DNA from: Neoarius graeffei
Lineage: Eukaryota > Chordata > Actinopteri > Siluriformes > Ariidae
Direction: 5' to 3'
Assembly (NCBI RefSeq): GCF_027579695.1
Contig: NC_083582.1
Coordinates: 511,878-575,877, forward strand
DNA length: 64,000 nucleotides
Shown: positions 1 to 10,326 of the stretch, in pieces
How positions within the stretch are numbered: position 1 is the stretch's first letter
Layout of the letters: each line of letters begins with the position of its first letter
The notes under the pieces: model-generated
What the model was told of the DNA's origin: nothing
Seen by the model: only the letters and a program-made list of their open reading frames with translations
Database searches by the model: none
Made by a program: the position numbers and the translations under genes

Positions 1-3000
1 CTAGCTAGTGATTTGCCTGTTGTAGAATTGGTTGTGGATGGAAAGGTGCTCCCTTTCTTAATTGACACTGGTGCTACAATGTCCTCGGTGGGAAAGTCAT
101 ATGAGGGTCCGATGTCTAACAAAACCGTTCGCTCTGTGGGAATTGATGGGGTCCCTTTTCCTTCCCCTTGCACTCCTCCGTTACTGGTAACCTGTCCCGC
201 TGACCCAGCACTTCGTAAACATCACTCTTTTGTGTTGATGTCACAGTGTCCTTTTAACTTAATGGGACGGGATCTAATGAGCCTGTTACATTTATCCATT
301 TCGTTTCAGGGATCCAAGATGACAATTTGCACTCCTGACTCGCTGCCTCCTGCTTTATCTTATCTTTCTTCACATGTGACTGTGCCAAATATCTCTGCTG
401 TTTGCATGACTTCTGTAAACTCTGTTATTCCCTCTGCTGACCCTTCTACGGCTTTGGCTGAAATTCCCTCCTCTCTTTGGGCTGAACAGAAGGATGAGGT
501 AGGCCTGGTTAATTGTGTTCCTTATGAAGCTAAGCTGAAACATCTGCTCCCTGTTTATGTTAACCAGTATCCTCTCTCTGAGGATAAAGTCAAAGGGATT
601 GATGTCATCCTCCGGTCTCTCCTTGAACAAGGCGTGGTGAGAGAGTGTATCAGCCCGTACAATACACCTGTCAACCCCGTGCCCAAGCCAGACGGTACCT
701 GGCGTTTTACGCAGGACTTGCGTAAGATTAATGAACTAATTGTTCCTGTAGCACCTATTGTACCTGACGTTTCCTCTGTAATATCACAAGTTCCTGCTGA
801 TCATTGCTGTTTCTCCGTCATTGATCTCTGCTCTGCTTTTTTCAGCGTTCCGGTTGGAGAAAACACACAGCCTTTGTTTGCGTTCACGCACAGACGGAAG
901 CAGTATACTTGGACACGCCTACCACAAGGTTTTATTGATTCTCCAGCTGTGTTTTCAGCTGTAATTCGTAACGCACTTTGTGACCTCTCCCTCCCCCAGG
1001 GCTCTGTGATCCTGACCTACGCCGATGATCTTCTGATATCCGCTGAGTCCCCAGAAATCTGCCAAGCCGCATCATTGCACCTGCTCCAACATCTGGCAAA
1101 AAAGGGTTTCAAGGTTTCCAGAACCAAGCTCCAGTTCTGCAAAGACACTGTTAAGTATCTGGGCTTTGAACTTTCACAAGGTTGTCGTAAGCTGTCAGCT
1201 GATCGGGTGCAGGCGATTCTAGACACGAAACGCCCTGCCACTAAGCATGCCCTCATGTCTTTTCTGGGTCTTATCAATTACTGCAGACAATGGATCCCTG
1301 ACTGCTCCTCCTATGACAAGATTCTCCGTGCTGCAATCTCTCCTCAAGACCCACAGCGACATCCTTTGACCTGGACTGACACTATGATTAACGCTTATCA
1401 CTCCCTCAAAAGCGCTCTCTGCTCCGCCCCAGCTCTGGGTTTACCTGACTACTCCAAGCCCTTTCATCTCTACTCCTGTGAACAACAAGGTACGGCGTCT
1501 GGTGTTTTGGCTCAGGAGCATGGAGGGGGGATTCGTCCGTGTGCGTTCTTATCTAAAACATTAGACACTGTTGCTCAAGGCTTGCCTGCGTGTCTAAGAG
1601 CTGTCGCCGCCTGTGCTATGATGGTTTCAGATGCAGAGAAATTGGTTTTGTCTCACCCACTGATCTTGCACTCGTCACATCAAGTTAAACAGGTATTGCA
1701 AAATTTGCAGACTCAACATATGACTGCACAGCGACGCTCCGGATATGAAACCATTCTCCTTTCTACTGATAATCTCGAAATTCGAACCGCATCCTCTAAT
1801 ACTGTAGGTCACGCTCTCGCACGCCTTCTTAACTCTCAGGACGACACCTTAGAGGACACTGATCATGACTGTCTATCTGAAATCTTGCATACTACCAGTA
1901 TCAGGCCTGATCTTTCCTCCAGCCCTCTGGAGACTGGGGAAGTAATCTTTGTTGATGGCTCTTGTTCTAAACCTTCAGATAATGTTTTCCTCTGTGGCTA
2001 TTCTGTGTGTTCCCTGCCTGACATTGTACACGAGGCCTATGCTCTCCCGTTCTCTTCCGCTCAGGCAGCCGAATTGTATGCACTAATGCGTGCCTGTATT
2101 TTGTTTCAGGGCAAGGACGTCACTATCTACACAGACTCTCGTTATGCCTTTGGGGTGGCTCATGATTTTAGGAAGATTTGGCAGTCACGGGGCTTCCACG
2201 CAGCAGATGGGAAGCCCATTTCACACTCAACCTTAGTACAAAATCTTATTGATTCTTGTCATCTCCCTAGGTCACTCGCTATAGTCAAGACTAAAGCGCA
2301 TGCTTCGGGAAACACCCCTGAACGCATGGGTAACTCTCTTGCTGATCGTATGGCGAAATTTGCTGCTGCTTCTGGTGTCATGTCTCCTGGTCTAGACTCT
2401 TCATCATGTAATACATCTTGTCTTGCTAGTAGTTTGATCCCAGATTTAGACCTTATCTCTTTACAGGCTTCAGCTTCTCCAAATGATTCTGCCTTTTGGC
2501 AGCTACAAGATGCTTATGTCGCCTCTGATGGCCTATGGTACAGCCAAGATGGCCGTCTTTGCCTTCCATCACACTGCCTTCCTTTCCTTGTGCATGAATT
2601 TCATGGCGTAACACACCGTGCACGAAGGGGAGTAAAGGGGGACATGAACAAACTTTTCTGTATAGCTAATCTAAACAGTTTGGTGGATTCAATTCTCGAG
2701 AGATGCCTCATCTGCGCACAGAACAATCACTCCAAAGCAGTCGCGAAACACGAGTGTTTACCCATACCGACATCTCCATTCTCAGAATGGCAAATTGACT
2801 TCACACACATGCCTCCCTGTGGGCCGTTTAAATATCTCTTGGTGATTGTGGACAAATTTTCTAAATGGGTAGAAGCCTTTCCGTGTTCTAGAGAGAATGC
2901 AAAGGTAGTGACTCGTACGTTGGCAAAAGAAATAATACCTCGTTATGGGGTTCCTATTGCCATAGACTCAGACAAAGGTACCCCTTTCGCCTCAAAGGTC

Positions 3001-3570
3001 ACACAAGATCTGTGTAAGTATCTTTCACTAAACTGGCGCTTTCACATTCCATACCATCCTCAATCTTCTGGTATCGTAGAGCGTACTAATCGAACATTGA
3101 AAGACAAACTAACTAAGGCTATGCAGACCACGGGTTCCAGAAATTGGGTAGACCTATTGCCAGCCACACTGGCCGAAATTCGCATGACATCGAAGCCTAG
3201 TCTCGGCGGCTATTCCCCCTACGAGATCATTTTTGGGCGACCGTTCCCTGTCCCCTGGAGAAAAGGGACTCCGGCTCTGGGTACCTCTGATTTGAAGACA
3301 CATATGGATGAGTATTCTGCAGCCCTTATCGATAAATTGCATGAAATTTGTAATAAGGTCAATAGTACAATATCACTTCCACCATCGGCAAACACACACC
3401 CCTTCCAAGTGGGAGATAAGGTGCTGGTGCAATTTTTTAAACGATTTGGACAATTGGGAAAACCTCGATATAGTGAGCCTGCAGAAATAGTCGCCATTAC
3501 TCGTACTGCTGTTTTAACTGACCTTTTTCCACAGTGGATTCATGCCACCCGACTGAAGAAGGCTCCGTAA
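1..3570 (+). CDS. pol: ERV-A pro-pol polyprotein (5' partial)
   Basis: The reading frame is open from the first base to a stop at 3568-3570. It encodes the polymerase polyprotein that copies and integrates the viral genome. Numbering from base 13, the aspartic protease motif DTGA is at residue 18 and RT YADD at about 336. RT is followed by a degenerate tether and then RNase H, starting at VDGSCS near 647 with E and D partners in AAELYA and YTDSRYA. Integrase has an HHCC zinc region (HEFHG...CLICAQ) and the core triad D929, D987, E1023, with 35 residues between the last two. No internal stop or frameshift is visible. An upstream gag and readthrough or frameshift expression are expected but cannot be seen here. 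Confidence 0.92.
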   Translation, partial: LASDLPVVELVVDGKVLPFLIDTGATMSSVGKSYEGPMSNKTVRSVGIDGVPFPSPCTPPLLVTCPADPALRKHHSFVLMSQCPFNLMGRDLMSLLHLSISFQGSKMTICTPDSLPPALSYLSSHVTVPNISAVCMTSVNSVIPSADPSTALAEIPSSLWAEQKDEVGLVNCVPYEAKLKHLLPVYVNQYPLSEDKVKGIDVILRSLLEQGVVRECISPYNTPVNPVPKPDGTWRFTQDLRKINELIVPVAPIVPDVSSVISQVPADHCCFSVIDLCSAFFSVPVGENTQPLFAFTHRRKQYTWTRLPQGFIDSPAVFSAVIRNALCDLSLPQGSVILTYADDLLISAESPEICQAASLHLLQHLAKKGFKVSRTKLQFCKDTVKYLGFELSQGCRKLSADRVQAILDTKRPATKHALMSFLGLINYCRQWIPDCSSYDKILRAAISPQDPQRHPLTWTDTMINAYHSLKSALCSAPALGLPDYSKPFHLYSCEQQGTASGVLAQEHGGGIRPCAFLSKTLDTVAQGLPACLRAVAACAMMVSDAEKLVLSHPLILHSSHQVKQVLQNLQTQHMTAQRRSGYETILLSTDNLEIRTASSNTVGHALARLLNSQDDTLEDTDHDCLSEILHTTSIRPDLSSSPLETGEVIFVDGSCSKPSDNVFLCGYSVCSLPDIVHEAYALPFSSAQAAELYALMRACILFQGKDVTIYTDSRYAFGVAHDFRKIWQSRGFHAADGKPISHSTLVQNLIDSCHLPRSLAIVKTKAHASGNTPERMGNSLADRMAKFAAASGVMSPGLDSSSCNTSCLASSLIPDLDLISLQASASPNDSAFWQLQDAYVASDGLWYSQDGRLCLPSHCLPFLVHEFHGVTHRARRGVKGDMNKLFCIANLNSLVDSILERCLICAQNNHSKAVAKHECLPIPTSPFSEWQIDFTHMPPCGPFKYLLVIVDKFSKWVEAFPCSRENAKVVTRTLAKEIIPRYGVPIAIDSDKGTPFASKVTQDLCKYLSLNWRFHIPYHPQSSGIVERTNRTLKDKLTKAMQTTGSRNWVDLLPATLAEIRMTSKPSLGGYSPYEIIFGRPFPVPWRKGTPALGTSDLKTHMDEYSAALIDKLHEICNKVNSTISLPPSANTHPFQVGDKVLVQFFKRFGQLGKPRYSEPAEIVAITRTAVLTDLFPQWIHATRLKKAP

Positions 3571-3625
3571 TAAAGTTGTGTTACAATCAGTTGCTATTAA
3601 CGCTTTTTGTGTCCCTATCTAGTCT

Positions 3626-3670
3626 CTTTCTCTCTCTCTCTCTTTCTCTCTCCCTTTCTCTGTGCTATAG
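3626..3670 (+). promoter_or_regulatory. Candidate env splice acceptor of ERV-A
   Basis: A long uninterrupted TC-rich tract runs into TGTGCTATAG, ending at AG 3669-3670, between the pol stop and the env start. This is the expected place and form for the acceptor of a singly spliced env mRNA. The matching donor is outside the window. Confidence 0.55.
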
Positions 3671-3786
3671 AATTGACCTGTGTGCAAACGCTGACTGAGT
3701 TGTGCAGCCCGGCTGACTGAGAATCCGTTACTGCCCGTGAGACGTTGTGAACAAAGAGGGGAAGAGATCTTGCGCCCAGTCCAGAT

Positions 3787-5415
3787 TTGGAACCGTGGAA
3801 CCGAACCACCTCACTACAATCCATGATGGTCCACATCGCGGGTCTCATGACATCACTGCTCGGGGCAGGGCTACCCGCCCGAGCCTTCAGGATCACTTCC
3901 TTGCTCGGGGCAGGGTTACCCGCCCGAGCATTCGTGTCCGCTTCCTCTCTGCTCGGGGCAGGGTTACCCGCCCGAGCCTTCGTGGCTGCTGCATCTCTGC
4001 TCGGGGCAGGGTTACCCGCCCGAGCCTTCGTGACCATTTTCCTATTGCTCGGAGCAGGGTTACCCGCTGGAGCTGGACCTCGGGACAACATCTTCTGGCA
4101 ATTTGCTAACTGGACTGCACGGGCTCACACAAATGAAAGTTGTTATGTATGTCATTTGATGCCATCCTCCACTATTATTACACGCCCACCTTTGCCATTA
4201 TGCTCTGAAGCTTTATATTATGCTTGGGGGCCAAAAGGCCAACCTTCTAAATTTTGGGGCCCTTTCTGTAATTACTCTCCTCACCCTTCTGTGGTAGCAA
4301 AGTTAAACCAGACTTCTTCAGTACATGGCACAAATACCCCCGACATTATATTACAAGATTCTATTCTCACTACTCTGAAAGTAGATATGCCTTCTAATTT
4401 CACTTTCCCTCATTGTTTTAGAATGAATTACTCTCAAAAAAGTAATATTTATTTAGGACACATTCCTAAGTCTCAATGTAAGCAGATATATGATCAGAAT
4501 TCCGTCACCTCTCCATGTCCTCGCTGGATCCCAAATTCATGCCGATGTAAACCTCCGCTAACTGATTGTACACTCAACAGTATCGGATATATCCAAAATA
4601 CATGTAAAGCTCATCCTAATTGCGTTCCACCACACCCTAATAATTATCCTGGTGTTAAATTGGCATTAAACTGGTATTGGTACTGCGGTAATAGTAATCT
4701 CCTTGTTTCATTTCCCACTAAGTGGTCAGGCATTTGCGCTCCCATACAACTCAAAAACGCTATCACTGCTATCCATCCTCTCTCTGCTCATCGCCCAAAA
4801 CGAGATGTTATTCATAATTTTCCACCCCTGGAACATCATCTTACTACTCGGTGGCACAGGTTTTGGACATCAATGTTTCCTCATTTTGGTGTAGCTGATC
4901 TATGGAAGAATGTAGAATTAACACATTATCGCTTGGCCAGCTTTGTTAATGAAACCATTAAAGCTGTCGATGGTATTAAGACTGAATTAACCTCCCTGCG
5001 TCTAATGACTACTCAAAATCGTATGGCCCTTGATATTTTGTTAGCAGAAAAGGGGGGTGTTTGTGCTATGATTGGAGACAGCTGTTGCACTTTTATTCCC
5101 ACTAATGATAACCCGGATGGTGAAATAGGTGCAGCCGTACATCAAATGAGACAGATTGCTCAACAATTAGAACATGATGAACATGGGGATACGGCAGGGT
5201 GGGTGTGGTTTTCTAGACTGTTTGGTAATTTGTCTAGTTGGTCTGCTATTTTTTCTATGTGTATTCCTGTAGTGGTGATTGTTCTTTTGTTTATTTTTCT
5301 GGGACCTTGCATTCTGAGATGCTTGATGGACAGAATGCATAAGATGATTTATAGTCTTACCCGCAAACCTCTGCATAGAGAGAATAATGTATATTATCGT
5401 CCTGCTAGCGTGTAA
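3787..5415 (+). CDS. env: ERV-A envelope glycoprotein with repeated leader
   Basis: A 542-residue class I fusion glycoprotein precursor. After a short N-terminus come five copies of an LLGAGLPARAF-type segment (about residues 24-96). In the ERV-B envelope this segment occurs once, at the end of the signal peptide. SU has a CYVC (CXXC) motif at 119-122 and several N-glycosylation sites. A basic cleavage site, RPKR, is at 336-339. TM has an LMTTQNRMALDILL heptad/immunosuppressive-like segment, C426-X6-C433-C434, a membrane anchor at about 484-508 and a short tail. The ORF is uninterrupted. The first ATG at 3787 is used here, but an ATG at 3823 is also possible. Whether the expanded leader still directs secretion is unknown. 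Confidence 0.88.
   Translation: MEPWNRTTSLQSMMVHIAGLMTSLLGAGLPARAFRITSLLGAGLPARAFVSASSLLGAGLPARAFVAAASLLGAGLPARAFVTIFLLLGAGLPAGAGPRDNIFWQFANWTARAHTNESCYVCHLMPSSTIITRPPLPLCSEALYYAWGPKGQPSKFWGPFCNYSPHPSVVAKLNQTSSVHGTNTPDIILQDSILTTLKVDMPSNFTFPHCFRMNYSQKSNIYLGHIPKSQCKQIYDQNSVTSPCPRWIPNSCRCKPPLTDCTLNSIGYIQNTCKAHPNCVPPHPNNYPGVKLALNWYWYCGNSNLLVSFPTKWSGICAPIQLKNAITAIHPLSAHRPKRDVIHNFPPLEHHLTTRWHRFWTSMFPHFGVADLWKNVELTHYRLASFVNETIKAVDGIKTELTSLRLMTTQNRMALDILLAEKGGVCAMIGDSCCTFIPTNDNPDGEIGAAVHQMRQIAQQLEHDEHGDTAGWVWFSRLFGNLSSWSAIFSMCIPVVVIVLLFIFLGPCILRCLMDRMHKMIYSLTRKPLHRENNVYYRPASV
3856..4074 (+). repeat. In-frame minisatellite in env leader, 5 units of 45-48 bp
   Basis: Five consecutive units each encode LLGAGLPA followed by a variable tail (FRITS, FVSASS, FVAAAS, FVTIFL). 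Unit length is 15 or 16 codons, so the frame is kept. The fifth unit is degenerate and joins the mature SU. The 27-bp core has dyad symmetry, with GCTCGGG at one end and CCCGAGC at the other. Confidence 0.9.
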
Positions 5416-5489
5416 CACTAATCTTAATCATAATCTTACTTACTTACATATTTACTTAAAAAATCTAAAGTTAATACTGTGATTAGTAT

Positions 5490-5501
5490 TAAAGGGGGGG
5501 A
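5490..5501 (+). promoter_or_regulatory. Polypurine tract of ERV-A
   Basis: TAAAGGGGGGGA lies immediately before the TG that opens the 3' LTR, the standard primer site for plus-strand synthesis. Confidence 0.8.
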
Positions 5502-5502
5502 T

Positions 5503-6696
5503 TGTTGGGTCAAAAATTATTATATGTAGATTATGATCAGAATATGAATCAGAATCAGTAGGTTAAATCAGGATATATGTAGGTGTATATGTAAGTTTAG
5601 TGAAATAGTGATTCTTAGCTTATTCTGTGTTAAGATTTAGTTTGAAATGACCTTAGGTCCGGCTGGACATTGTTTGGGAACATTTTGTTTATGAATGTGT
5701 ATTTTTGAACAGAGACGTGTCTGAAGGTCTGTTTTAGTGTCAGATCGACTCATACCACACTCAGAAATAGTAGAATTAAAGTTCATGATTATGCTTATTC
5801 ATTCAGTTGAATCTTAGGTCATGGCTTCATAAAGGCTATGAAATACACTGAAATATATTGAAATATACTATGGTAATGATTAATATTAGTTTTATAGATC
5901 CCGTAATTAATGAATACATTCCGTGATTAATGTTAGTTTCATAGTTCTAGATTAGTTTCATAATGACATTATAATTATAATTAAGATCTCATGATTCTAA
6001 GGATTTTTAGTTTAAGAGCATTAACCTAATTTAGTTATAAGTTTAATCCTGTTAGTGGTTTAATTGTTCTCTCTCTTTCAGACATATTCTCATTGTACTT
6101 GTGGTTAAGTTGTTCTTTTTTTTATGTTTATTCTCTTATAACATTCATTATTAAGAGCTGATTGTTATTTGTTAATTACTTATGTTGATGGAATCAAGAT
6201 AATCAAGATTATTACTGACTGACCACACATTCATGTGTTAAGAATTATTCATGTTAATCATTAAGAATTAGTACGATCCTTTCTGTGCAAACTAGTGTTT
6301 TTTGACCTTCTTCGTAGGCAAACATTAAACATTATCTATGTTTATACATTCCAAACTATTCCACGAAGAATCAGACATAACATCTATCTGTACCTTATTG
6401 TCAGCAAAAATGTTATTATATTATTATGATTGATTCAAGATCATTACACACTTCTACATAGACACACACACATAGACACACACACACACACGAAGACAAA
6501 ACATAAACACAGCAACACTATAAGACATTCCCACAAATGTTTTCATTCAGACGAAGCGAGCGAATAAACTGGCATGTGAACAACCCACACGTGTTCTCCT
6601 GTCTGTTTCTGAGCGATTCGTCTCCTTGTCTCCTTCGGGCCCGAAGGGAAGGCATTCACGAAGGAATCCAGGGTCTCTTTCTGGGTGAACCCAACA
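5503..6696 (+). repeat. 3' LTR of ERV-A (1194 bp)
   Basis: The LTR opens with TGTTGGGT at 5503 and closes with ACCCAACA at 6696, a perfect 8-bp inverted terminal repeat that fixes both ends. It is AT-rich and has a CA-rich microsatellite around 6463-6491. A candidate AATAAA polyadenylation signal is at 6563-6568. I saw no convincing ORF in it. The 5' partner LTR is outside the window, so age cannot be estimated. Confidence 0.82.
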
Positions 6697-9414
6697 CCCT
6701 CCTCGTGGCAGACTGTTTTCCCTTTCTCAGCCAGAACGCAAGGCCATGGAGGAGTACATCAAGGAGGCCTTGGCCTCTGGGTTCATTCGACCCTCCACCT
6801 CACCTGCTGGTGCCGGCTTCTTCTTTGTCGGCAAGAAGGATGGGGGGCTCCGGCCATGTATTGATTATAGGGGCCTGAACAAGATCACCATGCACAACCG
6901 CTATCCCCTTCTGCTGATGTCCACAGCATTCGACCTGCTCCAAGGCGCCACCATCTTCACCAAGTTGGACTTACGGAACGCATACCATCTCGTCCGTATC
7001 TGACAGGGAGACGAGTGGAAGACCGCCTTTAACACCCCATCAGGGCACTATGAGTACCAGGTCATGCCCTTCGGACTCACCAATGCACCAGCTGTTTTTC
7101 AGGCCCTTATCAATGACGTCTTGAGGGATATGATTAATCAATACGTTTTCGTCTACCTCGACAACATCCTGATATTCTCCAAGACCTTACAGGAGCACTG
7201 CCACCATGTCCGCCAAGTCCTCCAGAGAGTTTTACAGAATAATCTGTTTGCTAAAGCCCAGAAATGCGAGTTTCATGTCCCCGAGGTCTCCTTCCTGGGA
7301 TTTATCATATGAACGGGGCAACTCCAAATGGACCCAGCCAAGACCCTGGCCGTCCAGGACTGGCCTACTCCCAAGTCCGTTAAGGAGGTTCAGTGGTTCT
7401 TAGGATTCGCTAACTTCTACCGCAAGTTCATCAGGAACTTCAGCTCCATAGCAGTACCTATGTCGGACCTCACCAAAAGGACTGGTGGTTCCTATGTCTG
7501 GTCCCCTCAGGCGGAAAAGGCGTTTAATGACCTCAAACACCGCTTTTGCACGGCACCTATTCTGGTTCTCCCGGACACCTCCCAACCATTCATCGTGGAG
7601 GTGGACGCCTTGGACAGTGGTGTCGGCGCGGTGCTCTCTCAATGCTCAGAAGGGAAGCTGCATCCCTGCACTTACTTCTCCCACCGCCTGAGCCCTGCAG
7701 AGTCCCGCTATGATGTGGGGGATCGGGAACTGCTAGCGGTTAAACGAGCCCTTGAGGAGTGGAGGCACTGGCTGGAGGGAGCGCAACATCCATTCCTGGT
7801 GTGGACCGACCATAAGAACCTGGAGTACCTCCAGCAAGCCAAGAGGCTGAACCCACAACAGGCTAGGTGGGCTTTGTTTTTCAGCCGTTTCAATTTCACT
7901 CTATCATACCGCCCGGGCTCTAAGAACACCAAACCGGACGCACTCTCCAGGCTGTTCTCACCCAACAACAGGGAGAGTGAAGTTGGGCCTGTCATCCCTG
8001 TATCCCGGATTGTGGATCCTGTCCGCTGGGGTATTGAGGAGACCGTTCGACAAGCTCAACGCCGGGACCCTGATCCTGGGACGGGGCCACCGGGCCTCCT
8101 GTATGTCCCTCGTCAAGCCTGGGCCAAGGTTCTCCAGTGGGCTCACTCTTCCCCTCTCACCGCCCACCCGGGAGCTCGGAGGACCCTGGACTTCCTGAAA
8201 AGACGCTTCTGGTGGCCTAATATGGAGAAGGAAGTAAGGTCATTCATCCTGTCCTGTGAGGTCTGCACCAGAACCAAGAACCCGCGACAGCGTCCCCAGG
8301 GTCTCCTGCATCCTCTGCCTATTCCCTGGCGTCCCTGGTCCCACGTGGCGGTTGACTTCATCACGGGTCTCCCTGAGTCTCAAAGTAACACTGTCATTTT
8401 GGTCATTGTGGACAGATTCTCCAAGGCCTGATGCTTTATACCACTGTGCAAACTCCCTTCTGCCCTTGACACTGCTAAATTGCTATTTAATCACGTCTTC
8501 CGAGTCTTTGGTCTTCCACAGGACATCGTCTCTGACCGGGGGCCCCAGTTCTCCTCCCGAGTGTGGCACGGCTTCTGCAAACTCATCGGGGCCACTGCCA
8601 GCCTCTCCTCTGGGCTCCACCCCCAGTCCAATGGCCAGATGGAGAGGCTCAACCAAGACCTGGAAACCACCCTGCGAGGCCTGGCTATGGATAACCCGAC
8701 ATTGTGGAGCACCTGGCTGCCATGGGCTGAGTACGCCCACAACACTCTGCAGTCATCGGCCACCAAGCTGTCGCCATTCCAGTGCCAATTTGGGTTCCAG
8801 CCACCTCTGTTCCCGGACCAGAACGCTGGGGTGCCCTCAGTCAACCAATACGTGAGATGGTGTCGCAAGACCTGGAGCAAGGTCAGGAGGACACTCATCC
8901 AGACCTCCAGTACCAACCAGACTCAGGCCAACCGCCATAGGAGACCTGCCTACACTTTCCACTCTGGGCAGCAGGTTTGGCTGTCCACCAAGGACCTTCC
9001 GCTGCGGGTGGAGAACTGCAAGCTTGCTCCTTGCTACATTGGCCCCTTCAAGGTTGTACACAGAGTTAACCCTGTCTCCTACCAGCTCCAGTTACCACGT
9101 ACGCTAAGGATTAACCCCACATTCCATGTTTCCCTGTTGCGGCCCGTACTGACGTCCACATATGCCCCTGCCCCTAGGAACCCCCCGCCCCCCCTCATCT
9201 ACCAGGGTCAGACTGTTTTCACCATGCGCCGCCTGCTGGACTCCCGCCGGGTTCGCGGGGGTCTCCAATATCTTGTGGACTGGGAGGGCTATGGCCCTGA
9301 GGAGCGCTGCTGGGTCCCAGCTTGGGACATACTAGACAAAGAACTTTGTCGGGACTTCCATTCAGCCCATCCTGATCATCCTGGGAACGTCAGGAGATGC
9401 TCCTGGGGGGGTCC
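6697..9414 (+). pseudogene. Gypsy-A pol remnant (RT, RNase H, integrase, chromodomain)
   Basis: One reading frame runs through the whole region, broken by stops at 7001-7003, 7310-7312 and 8429-8431. RT motifs are clear ([31 protein letters not shown]). The catalytic box reads YLDN instead of YLDD, so the RT would be impaired. The gypsy RNase H ([26 protein letters not shown]), the integrase zinc finger (HPGARRTL...CEVCTRTK) and core (VDFITG, SDRGPQF, NGQMERLNQ) follow. A C-terminal chromodomain (YLVDWEGYGPEERCW) would target integration to chromatin. It is a decayed copy. The last codons overlap the start of the LTR. Confidence 0.88.
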
Positions 9415-9808
9415 TGTTAGGACTGGGACTGTTTTGGCCTCTAGAGGTCGCTGTTATTTCCTTTTCTGGTCATGTTTGTTTTGGCCTCTAAAGGTCACCA
9501 CTGTGTTCTGTGTTTTGTTTTTGTCTTATTGCCTGTTTCCTGCCCCACCCTGTCCTTAATTAGTTTGTGTATTTATACCCCTGAGTTCAGTCCTCTTGTC
9601 ACGGAGTCTTTGTGCTGTTATGTTTAGCTCCAGTTAACTCTGCATCGTGTTCCTTGCCTTTGTCTTTTTGGTTTTGCACTTTGCTTTTCTTTTTGGACTT
9701 TTTGGACCTAGTATTTACTGTTTTTTGGATCTTCTGAGTGTTGGTATTTTTGCCTTTTCTTTTCTGTTTTTTTGGCTTTTGTTTTGACTTTTGTACTTTG
9801 GATATTTC
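9415..9808 (+). repeat. Truncated 3' LTR of Gypsy-A
   Basis: It starts TGTTAGGACTGGGACTG after a CTCCTGGGGGGG polypurine-like tract. A TATA-like TATTTATACCCC is near 9569. Compared with the inverted copy next door it carries an extra roughly 45-bp stretch in which the TTTTGGCCTCTARAGGTC motif is duplicated. It stops at GATATTTC, about 125 bp short of the full LTR end. Confidence 0.8.
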
Positions 9809-10326
9809 TGTTAGGGTTTTGCTGGGATTAATCCAGCAAACACCCACTAGGCCACCAGGGGGATGACTCAAATGCAGAGGCGTGAGGCAGAAGTAGAAAA
9901 AGTATCAAAAGGTTTATTTACAATATATACAGTCCAAAAGAAATAATCCAAAACACTCAGAAGATGAAGGGAAAAATAAGAAATATCCAAAGTACAAAAG
10001 TCAAAACAAAAGCCAAAAAAACAGAAAAGAAAAGGCAAAAATACCAACGCTCAGAAGATCCAAAAAACAGTAAATACAAGGTCCAAAAAGTCCAAAAAGC
10101 AAAGCAAAGTGCAAAACCAAAACAACAAAGGCAAGGAACATGGTACAGAGGAAACTGGAGCTAAACATAACAGCACAAAGACTCTGTGACAAGAGGACTG
10201 AACTCAGGGGTATAAATACACAAACTAATTAAGGACAGGGCGGGGCAGGAAACAGGCAATAAGACAAAAACAAAACACAGAACACAGTGGTGACCTCTAG
10301 AGGCCAAAACAGTCCCAGTCCTAACA
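9809..10326 (-). repeat. Inverted full-length solo LTR of the Gypsy-A family (518 bp)
   Basis: Read on the minus strand it begins TGTTAGGACTGGG at 10326 and ends AAAACCCTAACA at 9809, with TGTTAGG/CCTAACA ends. It contains the same TATTTATACCCC box and an AATAAA-type signal. It forms a large inverted repeat with 9415-9808. Its outer end falls inside the transposase of Tc1-1. Confidence 0.85.

Larger units (their letters stand above)
1..6696 (+). mobile_element. ERV-A: class I endogenous retrovirus, 5' part outside window
   Basis: The order is protease-RT-RNase H-integrase (1-3570), env (3787-5415), polypurine tract (about 5490-5501) and 3' LTR (5503-6696). Gag, primer site and 5' LTR lie to the left of the window. 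The RT carries YADD. The TM subunit carries a CX6CC motif next to an LQNR-like immunosuppressive-type segment, which is typical of gamma/epsilon-like (class I) retroviruses. Both visible genes are open. The base after the LTR, 6697, is in-frame RT sequence of Gypsy-A, so the provirus probably inserted into that element. The TSD cannot be tested because the left flank is missing. It is related to ERV-B at 57198-63895. Confidence 0.9.
6697..9808 (+). mobile_element. Gypsy-A: chromodomain Ty3/gypsy element, 5' truncated
   Basis: It consists of pol from within the RT N-terminus to a chromodomain, then a partial 3' LTR starting TGTTAGGACTGG at 9415. The left end coincides exactly with the end of the ERV-A LTR. 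The right end is cut where an inverted LTR of the same family begins (9809). The family resembles vertebrate chromoviruses (sushi-like). Three in-frame stops make it inactive. Confidence 0.85.

Noticed and set aside
3856-4074. CRISPR-like appearance of regular repeats with variable spacers
   Set aside because: The repeats are in-frame codons of a retroviral env in a eukaryotic sequence, with only 18-21 bp of variable sequence between cores and no cas genes.
3615-4091. A 158-codon open frame on the minus strand across the env minisatellite
   Set aside because: It is the antisense shadow of the repeated GC-rich env leader; its repeats merely mirror the plus-strand units.
9599-10192. Lys/Gln-rich and Phe-rich frames over the gypsy LTRs
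   Set aside because: They arise from low-complexity TTTTTGG-type LTR sequence and its inverted copy.
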